Shown here: positions 37,024 to 49,500 of the stretch, one piece after another | Layout: each line of letters begins with the position of its first letter | Position numbering within the stretch: position 1 is the first letter of the stretch | NCBI GenBank assembly: GCA_026724425.1 | Contig: JAIUCV010000001.1 | Span: 13,002,556 to 13,066,555, forward strand | Source: Erythrophleum ivorense | Lineage: Eukaryota; Streptophyta; Magnoliopsida; Fabales; Fabaceae | Reading direction: 5' to 3' | DNA length: 64,000 bases | Made by a program: the position numbers and the translations under genes | The notes under the pieces: generated by a model | The model's input: the letters and a program-made list of their open reading frames with translations, nothing else | The model's database searches: none | What the model was told of the DNA's origin: nothing

Positions 37024-40000
37024 TGTAATTTCATAATTTCTTAGCTCATTCCATACCATCTTTATACCTCATATCAATTAATTCTTATGAGAGACAAGAA
37101 AATATTGATTATTTTTGCGTTGTGTCACGTATAAAAACTCCGTTCGGTGTCATGTGAACCATGTGAGCTCATACAACACATTATCATATTTAATTACATG
37201 GATACAACTCATTTCGATCATAAAATGTGGCTCACAACTCAAGAAAATCGAAATGAAGTATAAAACATGGAGGTTTATTTTCGGATAGATTTTGCCTCTT
37301 TTCTGTCCAAACTTTGAAAAATCATAACTAGTTCTAGAAAAATTAAAAACATCTATTCTTGGTTATTATGGAAAGCTACAGATGTTTGATTTACACTAAA
37401 AAGATTTTTAGACCATAACATCCATCACAGAGGATATTTGACATCTAAAAATGTCCAGAGGTCAAATTGCATTATGAAACTATCATAGAATTCTGCCGCA
37501 AACTTTGAAAATGTCCAATTAATTCTAAAAAAATCCAATCCATGAAAATGATACCAATCTAGAAAGCTGTAGATGTTAGCTAGAGGAAAAAAATATTTCA
37601 AGACCAGCTCAGATAGCCCAGACCTTAGAATAATAGAAAAGTAACTCAGGTCGGGCAAAACTCTTAATACTGGATAGAATGTTCGAAATTTTATACCTCC
37701 CTCTCTAAACCTCCAATTGAGGTGCTTCTAGTTGTCACAAGTCACTGGGAATGTCTAGTATCTCTGTATAACATTTTGTGGCAATTGGACATCATTTTCC
37801 CCATGAGTGATAGAATTTAATTTTGGACCAGTGTTACAGTACCAAGGACCAAAACTAGAAAAATTTTTAACTTCAACAATTCGCCAAATATTTCACAGAC
37901 CTCCAAAAATTACTAAATTTAGATTCCCAAAAAGCTCTCAATAAGCTCTAAATGCATGCCAAATTTCAAACAAAGAAGATTTCATTTGGACAAAAAGTGG
38001 TATAGCCTCCTAAAATGATAAATTTTTGCTCCATATGGGTAACTAATTTGTCCAAATGGCTTTCTTAATTGTTTGGCACCTCTTGGGCAAGTTTCAAAAC
38101 ACAAATATGACTTGTAGAGATTGCCCAAGTGGTCCTAAACCCCATGCATCTTATTTTGGTTTCTCAACATCCATTTATGCACTAAACACACATGCCATTC
38201 AAGAGTCCAATTACATAATTTCATTGATTTAATACTACATACATTATACATATAGTCTATACATCATGCTACATATGCTCAAGGTTTTACACAACAAAAA
38301 ATAATATGTACAATGCTTTTTGACACTCCATTACAATTTAAACTACAAATTAAACAAAGTGTAGCCATTTAGTGTTCTTGGCTTACATTTCCTTGGCTTT
38401 GGGTACCACCTAGACATTTTAAGCATGAAAGGGAAAGGGGAGTGAGATTCCAAGATTCTCAATAGCTCACACACCTATTTACACCATATTCAAGGCATAC
38501 ATACATAAAATATATGAATATGTAAGCATAAAGTGTGCAATAAATCTCATTTCATGCCATATCAACATGTTAAGACCACTCTCATGCTCTAAGGACTTTT
38601 AGTTTAGTATCACCCCATTTCTAGGACTTTTGGATTTTCCTCACTCTTGGCCTAAGGACTTTTGTCTTAGCCTTATCCATTCAAGGGACTTTTGGCCTTG
38701 TCTCACTCATGCCATAAGACTTTTGGCATCTCCTCACCTTTATCAAGGGACTTTTGGCATCACCTCACGCTTATGAGCTCTTTCCACAACCATAGCTATT
38801 CAAGAAGACACATTGGTACCAATGCAATTTCAAGACATCAAGTGGCATGTTCTCAAATCACAAGAGCATATACAAGTACACAACATCTACATATGCACAC
38901 AAGAATGCAAGAGAATGAGGTGGAGAGCTACCTTTAAATTTATGCATGCTTACTTTGCCAATTATTTTCCTTCCTTGGTCTCACAAGAGCACTTAGGTGG
39001 AGTAGGGTTCTCTTGACCTAGACATCACAAAGATCACACAATGACACACTTGAAGCAAGCTAAGACACTAGGTTCACTCTCAAACACACACTTGGTTCCA
39101 TAATGGGCATATTGGTTCCATAAATGGTCCATTGAAGTAACTCATATCATCCAAGTTCTAGGCTCCATTCTCTTGCTATTTATAGACTTCTTGGACTCAT
39201 TTAAGGTCCTTGGAGCCATCGCATATTCGATTGCACCATTGGAAGAACAAGTTATTTCATAAGGCACCATTATGGACACTATCGTCCTATCTCCCAACCT
39301 ATGACTCCTAAATTTTTTCCAATAGTTCCTCCCATCTTCTAACATCATATGGAGTCCCAAAGCAAGGCTAGAACAAATTAAAACACTCCCTAGCCCTACG
39401 AATCCTCCTTGGTTGAGACAAGCACATAATTAGGTTTCTTGGAGTTTCAAAATTTTCCTTGATGGGAGAGCCACTTGCGAAGGTTTCTAGGGGTCTTAAG
39501 AGCTCAAGGAAACATTCAAATAGCCAAGGAATTACTCACACAAAATCAAAATTTTCAAAACCTCCAAGAACACCACACTTTTCTAACTTGATTTCCTTTG
39601 GTTTTTTTTGGAATTTCTTGCCATATTCTTAATCCTTGCACTCTTTTCCCTAGGTTTCTCCCTTGGTTATACCTAAAATTCATCTCCTTCTATCCCCCCT
39701 AGGCTGGCCGAAACTACCACAAAGAGGAGTAACCAAGATGAAGCATCAAGAAGGGAAAAATACCTTAGTTTCAAGCTTGTTTTCAAAGCTTTTCTTCCTT
39801 GGTTCTCTTCTCCTTGGCAAATTTGAATTTTCCCCCTTAGGTTTGGACCAAAAATAGAACCAAATCATTCAAAAAATCTATGGAAAGAAAAGAGGAAAGA
39901 GGAGAACAAGATTGGAGGAAGATGGAGCAAGAAAGTCCATGAAATTATCTAGTTTCTCCTTGATTTTTTCCTCTTTTTCTCCTCCTTCTTGTACGCCTAA

Positions 40001-40609
40001 GAAAGCAGAATAACTTTTGTATTTTGGACAGAAAATTTTGTGCTCAATAAAAGGGAGAAGTTGGAAGAAAAGTGTGAAAGTGTTTATGACATTCTAGAAC
40101 CTTTTATTTCTAATTTTGCCCTTCTGTAATGAAAATTTTGTTTCGGCTTCGTTTTATCTCCTTTTTGAGAACCATCTTTTCCATCATAAAATTTTGGTTC
40201 TTAATTTAATAAAATGCCTTTGGAATCACTCAATTTGGAGCTAAAACTTTATCGAACAAATTGATCAAAGTTTGGGTCAACTGACGTTGAAAGAGGGGCT
40301 TTACTAGTCTCGGGGCTTCCTATAGTTTTTGGGGCCTTTGAGAACCTTGGGAAACTCAAAACTTCCATTTAAAAATCTTTCCTATGTGGTTTTTCAAAAG
40401 TTATACTTATTTATGAAAATGCCATTATATTTCATCAGTTTCCATCGCAAATTATTTCTCCATCTTAACTCCGTTTTTCTTTCTGTTTGAGCCTAGAATT
40501 ATTATTTTTAGGAGTCACCTAATTTTTTTGGAACATTATCTAGGTTATTTCAGATGACGTACTTTTATATGGCTCATTTCATCGTTTTACAAAAATTACG
40601 TTCATGACA
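37024..40609 (-). repeat. 3' LTR of the complete element (3586 bp)
   Basis: TGTAATTTCA...TTCATGACA. It contains the hairpin at 38444-38460 (one side changed, GATTCTC) and the direct-repeat array at 38585-38780. ORFs within it are chance frames. The terminal block ATGGCTCATTTC..TGACA is the U3 start on the coding strand. Confidence 0.95.
38585..38780 (-). repeat. Direct-repeat array in the 3' LTR
   Basis: Six units: GGACTTTTAGTTTAG, GGACTTTTGGATTT, GGACTTTTGTCTTAG, GGGACTTTTGGCCTTG, AGACTTTTGGCATC, GGGACTTTTGGCATC, each followed by CTCAC- or TTATCC-type words. Confidence 0.9.
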
Positions 40610-40623
40610 TTTTTCACCCCCTT
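40610..40623 (-). other. Polypurine tract of the complete element
   Basis: On the coding strand AAGGGGGTGAAAAA abuts the 3' LTR start TGTCATGAACG. This is the expected primer site for plus-strand DNA synthesis. Confidence 0.85.
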
Positions 40624-40639
40624 AAAAAAAATTTTATCC

Positions 40640-40880
40640 TCGACATTTAAATAGATACCTTAAGGAAATAGTTCTGGATATTCTATCTCATCCCATTCTC
40701 TAGCTCTTAGGTTGCCTTTTCAGATGACAAACCCTTTCAGATCACTTTCACTAAAGGGATGCTCTTATTTTTTAGCTGTTTTAGCTTGGCATCCACAATC
40801 CTCTCTAGTTTCACTACATAGGAAAGATTTTCTTGCAATTGAACGTGCTCATATTCTATAATATGTGAAGGGTCTGAAAA
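40640..40880 (-). pseudogene. Chromodomain remnant at the integrase C-terminus
   Basis: After the integrase end (HNVFHVSY) a stop and a shift follow. The frame then gives LQENLSYVV, LKQLKNKSIPLVKVI and, after a stop, SSEKAT and ELENGM, ending with MSRIKF just before the polypurine tract. This is the chromodomain arrangement of chromovirus integrases, which target insertion to histone-marked chromatin. The aromatic position in the LVKV-x-W region is lost to a stop. It is not functional. Confidence 0.65.
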
Positions 40881-40888
40881 GTATTTCT

Positions 40889-42043
40889 TCAATAGGAGAC
40901 ATGAAAAACATTATGGATTTGGACTAGGTTTAGAGGTAAGGCTATCCGGTAGGCCACGGGTCTAATTTTCTCAAAGATTGTAAATGGGCCAATATACCTA
41001 GGATTGAGCTTTCTTACCCTCATAGACCGACCTACCCCAGTCACTGGAGACACTTGGATGAATACATGGTCTCTAATCTCGAACTCTAACGGCCTCTTTC
41101 TCATATCGGCATAACTCTTCTGTCTACTCTGGGCTGTAACAAGTTTCCTTTTAATCATCTCTATTTGTTGGGTAGTCTGGTCAACTAATTCAGGTCTTAG
41201 TAAACTCCTCTCACCTAGCTCAATCTAACATAATGGAGATCTATATTTTCTCCCATATAAAGCCTCATAAGGAGCCATCTGGATACTGGAATGGTAGCTG
41301 TTATTGTAAGCAAACTTTGCTAGTGGTAAATATGTATCCTAGCTACCCCTCGTCTCTAATACACATGCTCTTAATATGTCCTATAGGGTCTGGATGGTCC
41401 TCTTAGTCTAACCATCTGTCTGGGGGTGATAAGCAGTGCTAAATCGCAACCTGGTCCTTAAGGCATGCTGTAATGACCTCCAGAAATTTGATGTAAATCT
41501 GGGATCTCTATCAGATACTATGTTATTGGAGACTCCGTGAAGTCGCACTATCTCACGTATATACATCTGGGATAATCTATCTAATGAATAAGTAGCCCTA
41601 ATCGCTAAAAAGTATGCAGACTTCGTCAATCTATCTACAACTACCCACATAGTATCGTGTCCAGAGGATATCCTAGTTAACCCCATAATAAAATCCAGAG
41701 CTATACTATCCCATTTCCACTCAGGGATTTCTAGGGGTTGTAATAACCCAGCAAGTCTCTGATGTTCTATCTTAACCCTCTAACACACTAAACATCTCGC
41801 CACGTAATCTGTAACATCATTCTTCATTCTTGGCCACCAGAAATTTCTTTTTAAATCTTAGTACATCTTGGTGGCACTTGGATGGATAGTATATTTACTC
41901 TTATGTGCCTCCTCTAAAATTCTCTCTTTTAAATCATTATTACTAGGTATATAGATTCTATCTCGATATACTATCACACTATCCTCAGATATTCTATAAT
42001 CTAAGGTCCTACCTTGGGAAATTTCGCTCCTAACTTGTTTCAA
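40889..42043 (-). pseudogene. Integrase remnant (zinc finger, core, GPY/F module)
   Basis: From the coding 5' side: 42043-41858 precedes the H2C2 finger (LEEAHKSKYTIHPSATKMY). 41686-41408 is the catalytic core, with HDTMWVVVDRLTKSAYFLAI, then IVSDRDPRFTSNFW, where the second catalytic Asp is seen, and TAYHPQTDG. 41158-40889 is the GPY/F region with RKLNPRYIGPFTIFEKI and HNVFHVSY. Stops separate the three open pieces near 41850, 41405 and 41225. The enzyme would have inserted the element's DNA copy. Confidence 0.85.
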
Positions 42044-42073
42044 GAATTCGTCTTCTCTCTGGGCATCTAAAAT

Positions 42074-42780
42074 CTAGGTTCTTAATGCATACTCAATCTT
42101 GGTCTCACACAAATACAATCTACGCCGTACCAGTTGGCAAGAGAGATTCAAATTTCTAAATTTCTTTAGGAGTTTCTGCTCCCTAATCATCATATGGGCA
42201 ACATGGATAGATTTCCTACTCAAGGCATCAGCCACCACGTTGGCCTTACCTAGATGATATTTCAATACATAGTCATAATCTTCTAGCAATTCCATCCATC
42301 TCTTCTGTCTCATATTGAGTTCCTTCTAATCAAATAAATATTTTGGACTCTTGTAGTCACTATAGATTTCTATACTTACACTATATAGATAATGCCTCCA
42401 AATCTTAAGAGCAAATATTACTGCGTCTAACTCTAGGTCATGTGTGGGATAATTCTGTTTATGAGGCCTCAACTATCTAGGGCATACACCATTACCCTAT
42501 CCTGCTGCATCAACATACATCCTAACCCTCTTCTCAAGGCATCACTATACACCACAAATGGTAAACTAGGGTCAAGAATAACTAGCACAGGGGCAGTGGT
42601 CAATCAGAGTCTAAACTCTTGGAAACTCCTCTCACATCTATCATTTCATACAAAAGGTGTATCCTTCTGAGTCAGCTTTGTAAGTGGCAAGGCCATATGA
42701 GAAAAGCTTTGAATGAATCGTCTGTAATATCTTGCTAAACCAAGGAAACTCCTAACTTTAGTGATAGTCCTAGGTCTATC
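42074..42780 (-). pseudogene. RNase H remnant
   Basis: The open piece 42313-42074 has RQKRWMELLEDYDYVLKYH and GKANVVADALSRKS, the usual end of RNase H in Ty3/gypsy pol. Upstream to ~42700, related words occur between stops. It would degrade the RNA strand of the RNA-DNA hybrid. Confidence 0.8.
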
Positions 42781-43600
42781 TTACTGTAACACAGCTTCAA
42801 CTTTATGGGGATCTACCACGACCTCGTCTCGTGAGATTATATGACCTAAGAATTTTACCTCAGTTAGCCAGAACTCACATTTACTCAATTTGGCATATAA
42901 TCTCTTATCTTTCAAAGTCTCTAGGACTAATCTCAGATGCCTCTTATGCTCCTCAAAAGATTTGGGGTACACTAAAATATCATCAATAAAGACCACAACA
43001 AATCTATCTAGATACATTTTGAATACTCTATTCATATAATCTATAAACATAATAGGCGTATTCGTTAGCTCAAATGGCATCACAAGGAACTCATAATGCC
43101 CATATCTAGTTTGAAGGCCGTTTTTAGGACATCTTCAGCTCTCACCCTCAGTTGGTGATACCTAAATCTAGGACCTATCTTAGAAAATACCAATGCCCTA
43201 ATCAACTGATCTAACAAGTCATCTATTCTAGGGAGAGGATATTTATTCTTGTGGTAACTTTATTCAGTTCTCTCTAATCTATGCACAATCTCAAACTACC
43301 ATCTTTCTTTTTTACAACTAACACTGGAGCTCCCCAAGGTGACACACTGGGGTGTATGAATCCTTTCTCTAATAACTCCTCTATCTATTTCTTTAATTTA
43401 GTAAGCTTGGTGGGAGCCATCTTATAGGGAACCTTGGACACTGGTCCAGCCCCAAGCACTATATCTATAGAGAACTTTATCTCTCTCTCAGGGGACAGGC
43501 CACTAAAGTCAAAATTTTTAAGGAAGACCTCTGGGAATTCCCTAACTATCGAGATCTCCCCTATCCCTTCTTCTACCTCAGTCTGAATAGAGAAAAAGAC
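42781..43600 (-). pseudogene. Reverse transcriptase remnant
   Basis: The open piece 43083-42781 begins MMPFELTNTPIMFIDYMNRVF and contains the catalytic motif as VVFIDDILVYPKS (F-I-D-D), then KLSKCEFWL and VKFLGHIIS. The N-terminal part (43600-43090) is recognisable in pieces with several stops. The two catalytic aspartates survive, but the protein is broken. Confidence 0.85.
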
Positions 43601-43826
43601 TAGAAACTCCTAACATCTGCTCTAGGTGTCTCTCGGCCTGGGTAGTAGTCATAAAAGATAATTCGACCCTTACCCTAGGTATGGTCCCACAAGAAGGTAC
43701 AGATATGGTTTGGTGTTCACAATCAAGGACAGCATTATTAGCAATCATCTAGTTTATGCTAACAATTAAATCAATATCATGAAATGGCAAACAAATCAAA
43801 TCAATGGTAGTATGACAATGATTAAA

Positions 43827-44069
43827 CTATACAGTGACATTCAGACAAGCATGGGAAGTAATAACGTGGCCTCCAGTAGGTGTGGTAATATACAAATCAA
43901 ATGGTAAAGTACTAACGGACAAACCCAAATGTCTCACACAGTCATAGGATATAAATAAATGACTAGCACCCGAATCAAACATTGCAATCATAGGAAAATC
44001 ATTTACTATAAGCGTACCTTGGATAACACTAGGAGATGCACTAACCTCTTGTTGAAAGAGGGCAAACAC
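43827..44069 (-). pseudogene. Aspartic protease remnant
   Basis: An open piece of 80 codons contains IAMFDSGASHLFIS, the catalytic D-S-G-A motif of retroviral-type aspartic proteases, with the downstream hydrophobic LGLSVSTL segment. It would have cut the Gag-Pol polyprotein. It is separated from RT by stops near 43760 and 43600. Confidence 0.85.
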
Positions 44070-44099
44070 CCTACACTAGGTCTATGGCCTGGGAGGAGG

Positions 44100-45206
44100 T
44101 GGTCTGAATGGGGGTGTTAAATCCACCTGGGGATAGTTTCTGGCAATGTGTCCCGACTTCCCACACTTATAACACATCACCGTGGATTGCTGTGTAGATG
44201 ACTAAGTCCTCTAAAGCTATACCTTCTTTCCTTTCAGTGGCCTCTTGCTCCACTACACCTTACCCTTCTTTTTGCTAAAAGGTGTGGAGTTGGCTCCTTC
44301 CTCTAGTCTTGGTCTCTTCAACTCCAAGGTTCCCCCCTAACCAAATGCTGTGATACTAGGCATAATCTCTCTCAAATTATTTTTGATTACCTTGCTGATC
44401 TCTACAATAGCATTGAAGTTCCGGATTCTATGTAGAGTCACTCTATCTCTAACATGGAGTTTCAACCCGAGCTCAAACTATTTGCACCTCTAGTGCTCAT
44501 CATCATATCTTTGAAGGTAAGAAGAATATCGAGACAATTCTATAAATCTTGTCACGTACTAATCTACAGTCATGTCATCAGTCTGCTTCAATCCCATAAA
44601 TTGCACCTCTTTTTGTTTCCTCATAGAACTTGGGAAATACTTCTCATAAAATTGCACTAAGAAGTTTTCCCAAGTAATTTATACATTTTTAGTCTCCATT
44701 AAGGATTTCGCACTGAGCCACCAATTATTAGCTTCTTTTAGTAACATAAAGGTAGTTAGTTGAGCTTTCTATTCTTAGGTGCAATCCATCACTGTAAAGA
44801 TTTTCTCTATCTCCCTCACCTAAGCCTCTACCTTGTCTGCATCTATCCCATCAAATATGTGCAAGTTGTTCTTTCTAAAGTAATTTAGCTATTTCTGAAT
44901 TGATGGAGGAGTCTGAACTGATTCTTAGGGAGGTGGGGGTGGAACACCCAAGGTGGAAGACTGTGGGGTGGCAGAAGTAAAAGGCTGAGGCGGAGGGACC
45001 TCTCTCTTGGCTTCCTCTGGTCTAGCCAAGGACTCTTGTAGCTGCACAATCATCTTATGCTGCTGCTGGATGAGGTATTGTTGCTGGGCCATCATATTCT
45101 CAAATCTATTAATTTGATTTGTGACAGCTCGTAAAGGGTCCACAGACTCAACTTCCAATTCTCTAGGTGGTCTGCCCCTACCTTTGCCTCTTTTAGTCTT
45201 AACCAT
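44100..45206 (-). pseudogene. Gag remnant with damaged zinc knuckle
   Basis: It starts at ATG 45206 with MVKTKRGKGRGRPPREL, followed by a glutamine-rich helix (MMAQQQYLIQQQHKMIV) and a proline-rich linker. After a stop near 44925 comes the capsid-like core, with EIEKIFTVMDCT and ANNWWLSAKSLM. The zinc knuckle at 44133-44174 reads CYKCGKSGHIARNY: the first two cysteines and the histidine are kept, but the last cysteine of CX2CX4HX4C is tyrosine (TAT for TGT). At least six stops interrupt it. Gag would package the RNA. Confidence 0.85.
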
Positions 45207-45337
45207 TTTTACTAAAAAATAATCACAATTTTAGCCCCACAACACAATTTAAACACATGTACATAAATATTCCACCCGAAAGCAAATCAATTACATCACT
45301 CAAGAGCCAAATACCGAGCAAAAGTGCCTGAAACTTT

Positions 45338-45349
45338 GCTCTAATACTA
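45338..45349 (-). other. Primer-binding site, tRNA-iMet type
   Basis: On the coding strand TAGTATTAGAGC lies five bases inside the 5' LTR boundary. It differs from the usual plant initiator-Met site TGGTATCAGAGC by two transitions. Confidence 0.85.
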
Positions 45350-46776
45350 ATAAATGTAATGCCATAATTTCTTAGCTCATTCCATACTATCTTTATACCT
45401 CATATCAATCAATTCTTATGAGAGACAAGAAAATATTAATTATTTTTGCATTATGTCGTGTATAAAAACTCCGTTTGGTGTCACGTAAACCATGTAAGCT
45501 CATACAACACATTCCCATATTTAATTATATGGATACAACTAATTTGGATCATAAAATGTGGTTCACAACTTAAGAAAACTGAAATAAAGCATAAAATATG
45601 GAGGTTTATTTTTGGACAAATTTTGCCTCTTTTCTGTCCAAATTTTGAAAAATCATAACTAATTTTATAAAAATAAAAAAACAAGAATTTTTTGTCATTC
45701 TGGAAAGCTACGAATGTCTGCTTCACGAATAAAAATATTTCCAGATCATAACATCCATTACAGAGGATGTATGACATCTAAAAACGTCTAGAAGTCAAAC
45801 TACATTCTGGAACTATCACAGAATTCTGTTGCAAACTTTGAAAATGTCTAATTAATCCCAAAAAAATTCAATCCATGTAAATGATACCAATATAGAAATC
45901 CATGGATGTTAGCTAAAGGAAAAAAATATTTCTAGACCAACTTAGGTAGCCCAGATCTTGAAATTCAAAAGAAAAGTAACTCAGGTCGGGCAAAACTCCT
46001 AATATTGGACAAAATGTTCAAAATTTCATATCTCCCTCTTTAGACCTCCAATTGAGGTGCTTCTAGTTGACACAAGTCACTAGGAATGTCTAGTTTTTCT
46101 GTATAAAATTTTATGGCAATGGGATATCATTTGCCCCATGAGTGATAGAATTTAATTTCGAACCAATGCTACAGTACCAAGGACCAAAACTAGAAAAATT
46201 TCTAACTTCAACAGTTCACCAAATATTCCACAGGCCTCCAAAAATTAATAAATTTAGATTCCCAAAAAGCTCTTAATAAGCTCTAAATGCATACCAAATT
46301 TCAAACAAAGAAGATTTCATTTAGATAAAAAGTGGTATAGCCTCCTAAAATGATAAATTTTTGCTCCATATAGGTAACTAATTTGTCCAAATGGCTTTCT
46401 TAATTGTTTGGCATCTCTTGGGCAAGTTTTAAAGCATAAATATGACTTGTAAAGATTGACTAAGTGGTCCCAAACCCCATGCATCTTATTTTGGTTTCTC
46501 AACATCCATTTATGCACTAAACACATGCCATTTAAGAGTCCAATTACATAATTTCATTGATTTAATACTACATATATTATACATATAGTCTATACATCAT
46601 GTTACATATGCTCAAGGTTTTACACAACAAAAAATAATATGTACAATGCTTTTTGACACTCCATTACAATTTAAACTACAAATTAAACAAAGTGTAGCCA
46701 TTTAGTGTTCTTGGCTTGCATTTTCTTGGCCTTGGGCACCACCTAGACATTTTAAGTATGAAAGGAAAAGGGGAGT

Positions 46777-46793
46777 GAGATTCCAAGAATCTC
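46777..46793. repeat. Conserved LTR hairpin (GAGATTC CAA GAATCTC)
   Basis: A perfect 7-bp stem. In the sister LTR (38444-38460) one side has become GATTCTC, so that copy has lost perfect pairing. Confidence 0.8.
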
Positions 46794-46914
46794 AGTAGCT
46801 CACACATCTATTCACACCACATTCAAGGCATACATACATCAAGTATATGAATATGCAAGTATAAAGTGTGCAATAAATCTCATTTCATGCCACATTAACA
46901 TGTTAAGACCACTC

Positions 46915-47105
46915 TCATGCTCTAGGGACTTTTGGTTTAGCCTCATCCCATTTCTAGGACTTTTGGATTTGCCTTACTCTTGGCCTAGGAACTTTTGACT
47001 TAGCCTCACCCATTCAAGGGACTTATGGCGTTGTCTCACTCATGCCATGAGACTTTTGGCATCTCCTCACCTTCATCAAGGGACTTTTAGCATCATCTTA
47101 CACTT
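46915..47105 (-). repeat. Direct-repeat array in the 5' LTR
   Basis: Six units, matching one by one those of the 3' LTR array. Confidence 0.9.
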
Positions 47106-49329
47106 ATGAGTATTTTTCACAACCATAGTCATTCAAGAAGACACATTGGCACCAATGCAATTTCAAGACATCAAGTGGCATGTTCTCAAATCATAAGAGC
47201 ATATACAAACACACACCATATACATATGAACATAAGAATGCAAGAGAATGAGGTGGAGAGTTACCTTTTAATTTTTGCAAGCTTACTTTGCCAATTCCTT
47301 TTCCTTCTTAGTCTCACAAGAGCACTTAGGTGGAGTAGGGTTCTCTTGACCTAGACATCACAAAGATCACACAATTACACACTTGAAGCAAGCCAAGACA
47401 CTAGGTTCACTCTTAAACACACACTTGGTTCCATAATGGGTATATTGGTTTCATAAATGGTCCATTGAAGCAACTCATATCATCCAAGTTCTAGGCTCCA
47501 TTCTCTTGCTATTTCTAGACTTCTTGAACTCATTTAAGGTCCTTGGCACCATCGCATATTCGATTGCACCATTAGAAGACCAAGTTGCTTCATAAGGCAC
47601 CATTATAGACACCATTGTCCCATCTCCCAACCTATGGCTCCTAAATTTTTTCCAATGATTCCTCCCATCTTCTAACATCATATGGCATCCCAAACCAAGG
47701 GTATAACAAATTAAAAAACTCTCTAGCCCTATGAATCCTCCTTGGCCGAGACAAGCACATAATTAGGTTTCTTAGAGTTTCAAAATTTTTCTTGATGGGA
47801 GAGCCACTTGGGAAAGTTTCTAGGGGTCTTAGGAGCTCAAGAAAACATTCAAATAGCCAAGGAATGCTCACACAAAATCAGATTTTACAAAACCTCCAAG
47901 AACACCTAACTTTTCTAACTTGATTTCCTTCAGTTTTTCTTGGAATTTCTTGCCATATTCTTAATTCTTACACTCTTTTCCCTAGGTTTCTCCCTTGGTT
48001 TTGCCCAAATTTCACCTCCTTCTATCCCCCCCTAAGCTGGTCGAAACTACCACAAAGAGGAGCAACCAAGATGAAGCATCAAGAAGGGAAAAATACCTTA
48101 GTTTCAAACTTGTTTTTAAAGCTTTTCTTCCCTCGTTCTCTTCTCCTTGGCAAATTTGAATTTTCCCCCTTAGGTCTGGACCAAAAACATAACCAAATTA
48201 TTCAAAAAATCCATGGAAAGAAAGGAGGAAGAGAGGAGGAAGATGGAGCAAGAAAGTCCATGAAATTACCTAGTTTCTCCTTGATTTTTTTCCTCTTTTT
48301 CTCCTCCTTCTTGTGTGCCTAAGAGAGCAGAATAACTTTTATATTTTGGGCAGAAAATTTTGTGCTCAATAAAAGGGAGAAGATGGAAGAAAAGTGTAGA
48401 AGTGTTTAGGACATTCTAGAACCTTTTATTTCCATTTTTGCCTTTCAGTAATGTCAATTTCGTTTCAGCTTCGTTTTAGCTCCTTTTTTAGAACCATCTT
48501 TTCCATCATAAAATTTAGGTTCCCAATTTAATAAAATTTCTTTGGAATCACTCAATTTGGAGTTAAAACATTACCGAACAAACCGATCAAAATTTGAGTC
48601 AACTGACATAGAAAAACATGCATCAGAAGGGCTTTACCAGTCCCGGGGCTTCCCATAGTTTTTGGGGCCTCTGAGAACCTTAGGCAACTCAAAACTTCTA
48701 TTTAAAAAGCCATCCTATGTGGTTTTTCAAAAGTTATACTTATTTATGAAAATATCATTACATTTCATCAGTTTCCATTAAATTATTTCTCTATCCTAAC
48801 TCCATTTTTCTTTCAGTTTGAGCCTAGAATTATCATTTTTAGGAGTCTAGGACTCAACCCAAATTTTTTGGGATATTATCTAGGTCATTTCAGAGGACTT
48901 ACTTTTATATGGCTCATTTTGTCATTTTATGAAAATTACTTTCGTGACAGGTTGCTTCCTTATGCCATTTATGAACCATAATAGTGATTTAAGACCAAGT
49001 GAGCTAACTTAGAGCTTTATGAAGCTAGAATTGGTTCCAAGGTTTAATTTGTGTCTTATTTAATATGTCTAGGCCAAGAGAATCAAGAACATCTTCATTG
49101 TGTGTGTTTGGCCGAGATGGAGCAAGTAAAGGGCAAGGGGAAAGTTGGTGACTTCTAGCTTGAGGTAGCTCTTGAACCTTTCTCACTTGTATTTCTTAAT
49201 TTGTTACTTGTCTTAGATTGCTTGTATGTGTAATTAAACTATGAGATTTACTTATAGCCATTGATTTAGTGTCTTGGTACCATGATGTGATTTGTGAACT
49301 TGTTTTGATGTGTAATGGCTTAAATGAGC

Positions 49330-49500
49330 TTAGTGAGGTTAAAAGTCTTTTGAGATGGGTGAGAAAAAGCCAAAAGTCCTAAAAATATGGGTGAGACAAG
49401 GCCAAAAGTATTAAGAAAGAGTGAGGCTAAGTCAAAAATCCCTAAATATGGATGAGGCAAATTCAAAAGTTTGAAGAATGTGGGTGAGGTTGAACCAATA
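49330..49500 (+). repeat. Direct-repeat array of the ancient split LTR
   Basis: CCAAAAGTCC / TCAAAAATCC / TCAAAAGTTT units with GGGTGAG or GGATGAG spacers. This belongs to the 48955-49729 piece of the outer LTR. Confidence 0.8.

Larger units (their letters stand above)
37024..48949 (-). mobile_element. Complete but dead Tekay/Del chromovirus (Ty3/gypsy), 11.9 kb
   Basis: It is flanked by GGTTG at 37019-37023 and 48950-48954. LTRs are 37024-40609 and 45355-48949, beginning TGTAAT and ending TGACA on the plus strand. The coding strand is minus, so the 5' LTR is the right one. The internal region is only 4.75 kb and holds gag, protease, RT, RNase H, integrase and chromodomain remains in that order, followed by the polypurine tract. 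Long LTRs, gene order and a C-terminal chromodomain place it in the Tekay/Del clade. The LTRs differ at about one position in ten by eye, mostly C/T and G/A, so the insertion is several million years old. It is inserted in the ancient LTR at 31952-57574. Confidence 0.95.
45355..48949 (-). repeat. 5' LTR of the complete element (3595 bp)
   Basis: TGTAATGCCA...TTCGTGACA. It is collinear with 37024-40609, with hairpin at 46777-46793 (GAGATTC CAA GAATCTC, intact here) and direct-repeat array at 46915-47105. It would drive transcription leftwards. Confidence 0.95.

Noticed and set aside
37024..40609. Independent solo LTR at 37024-40609
   Set aside because: It pairs with 45355-48949 through the shared GGTTG duplication and abuts a polypurine tract, so it is the 3' LTR of the complete element.
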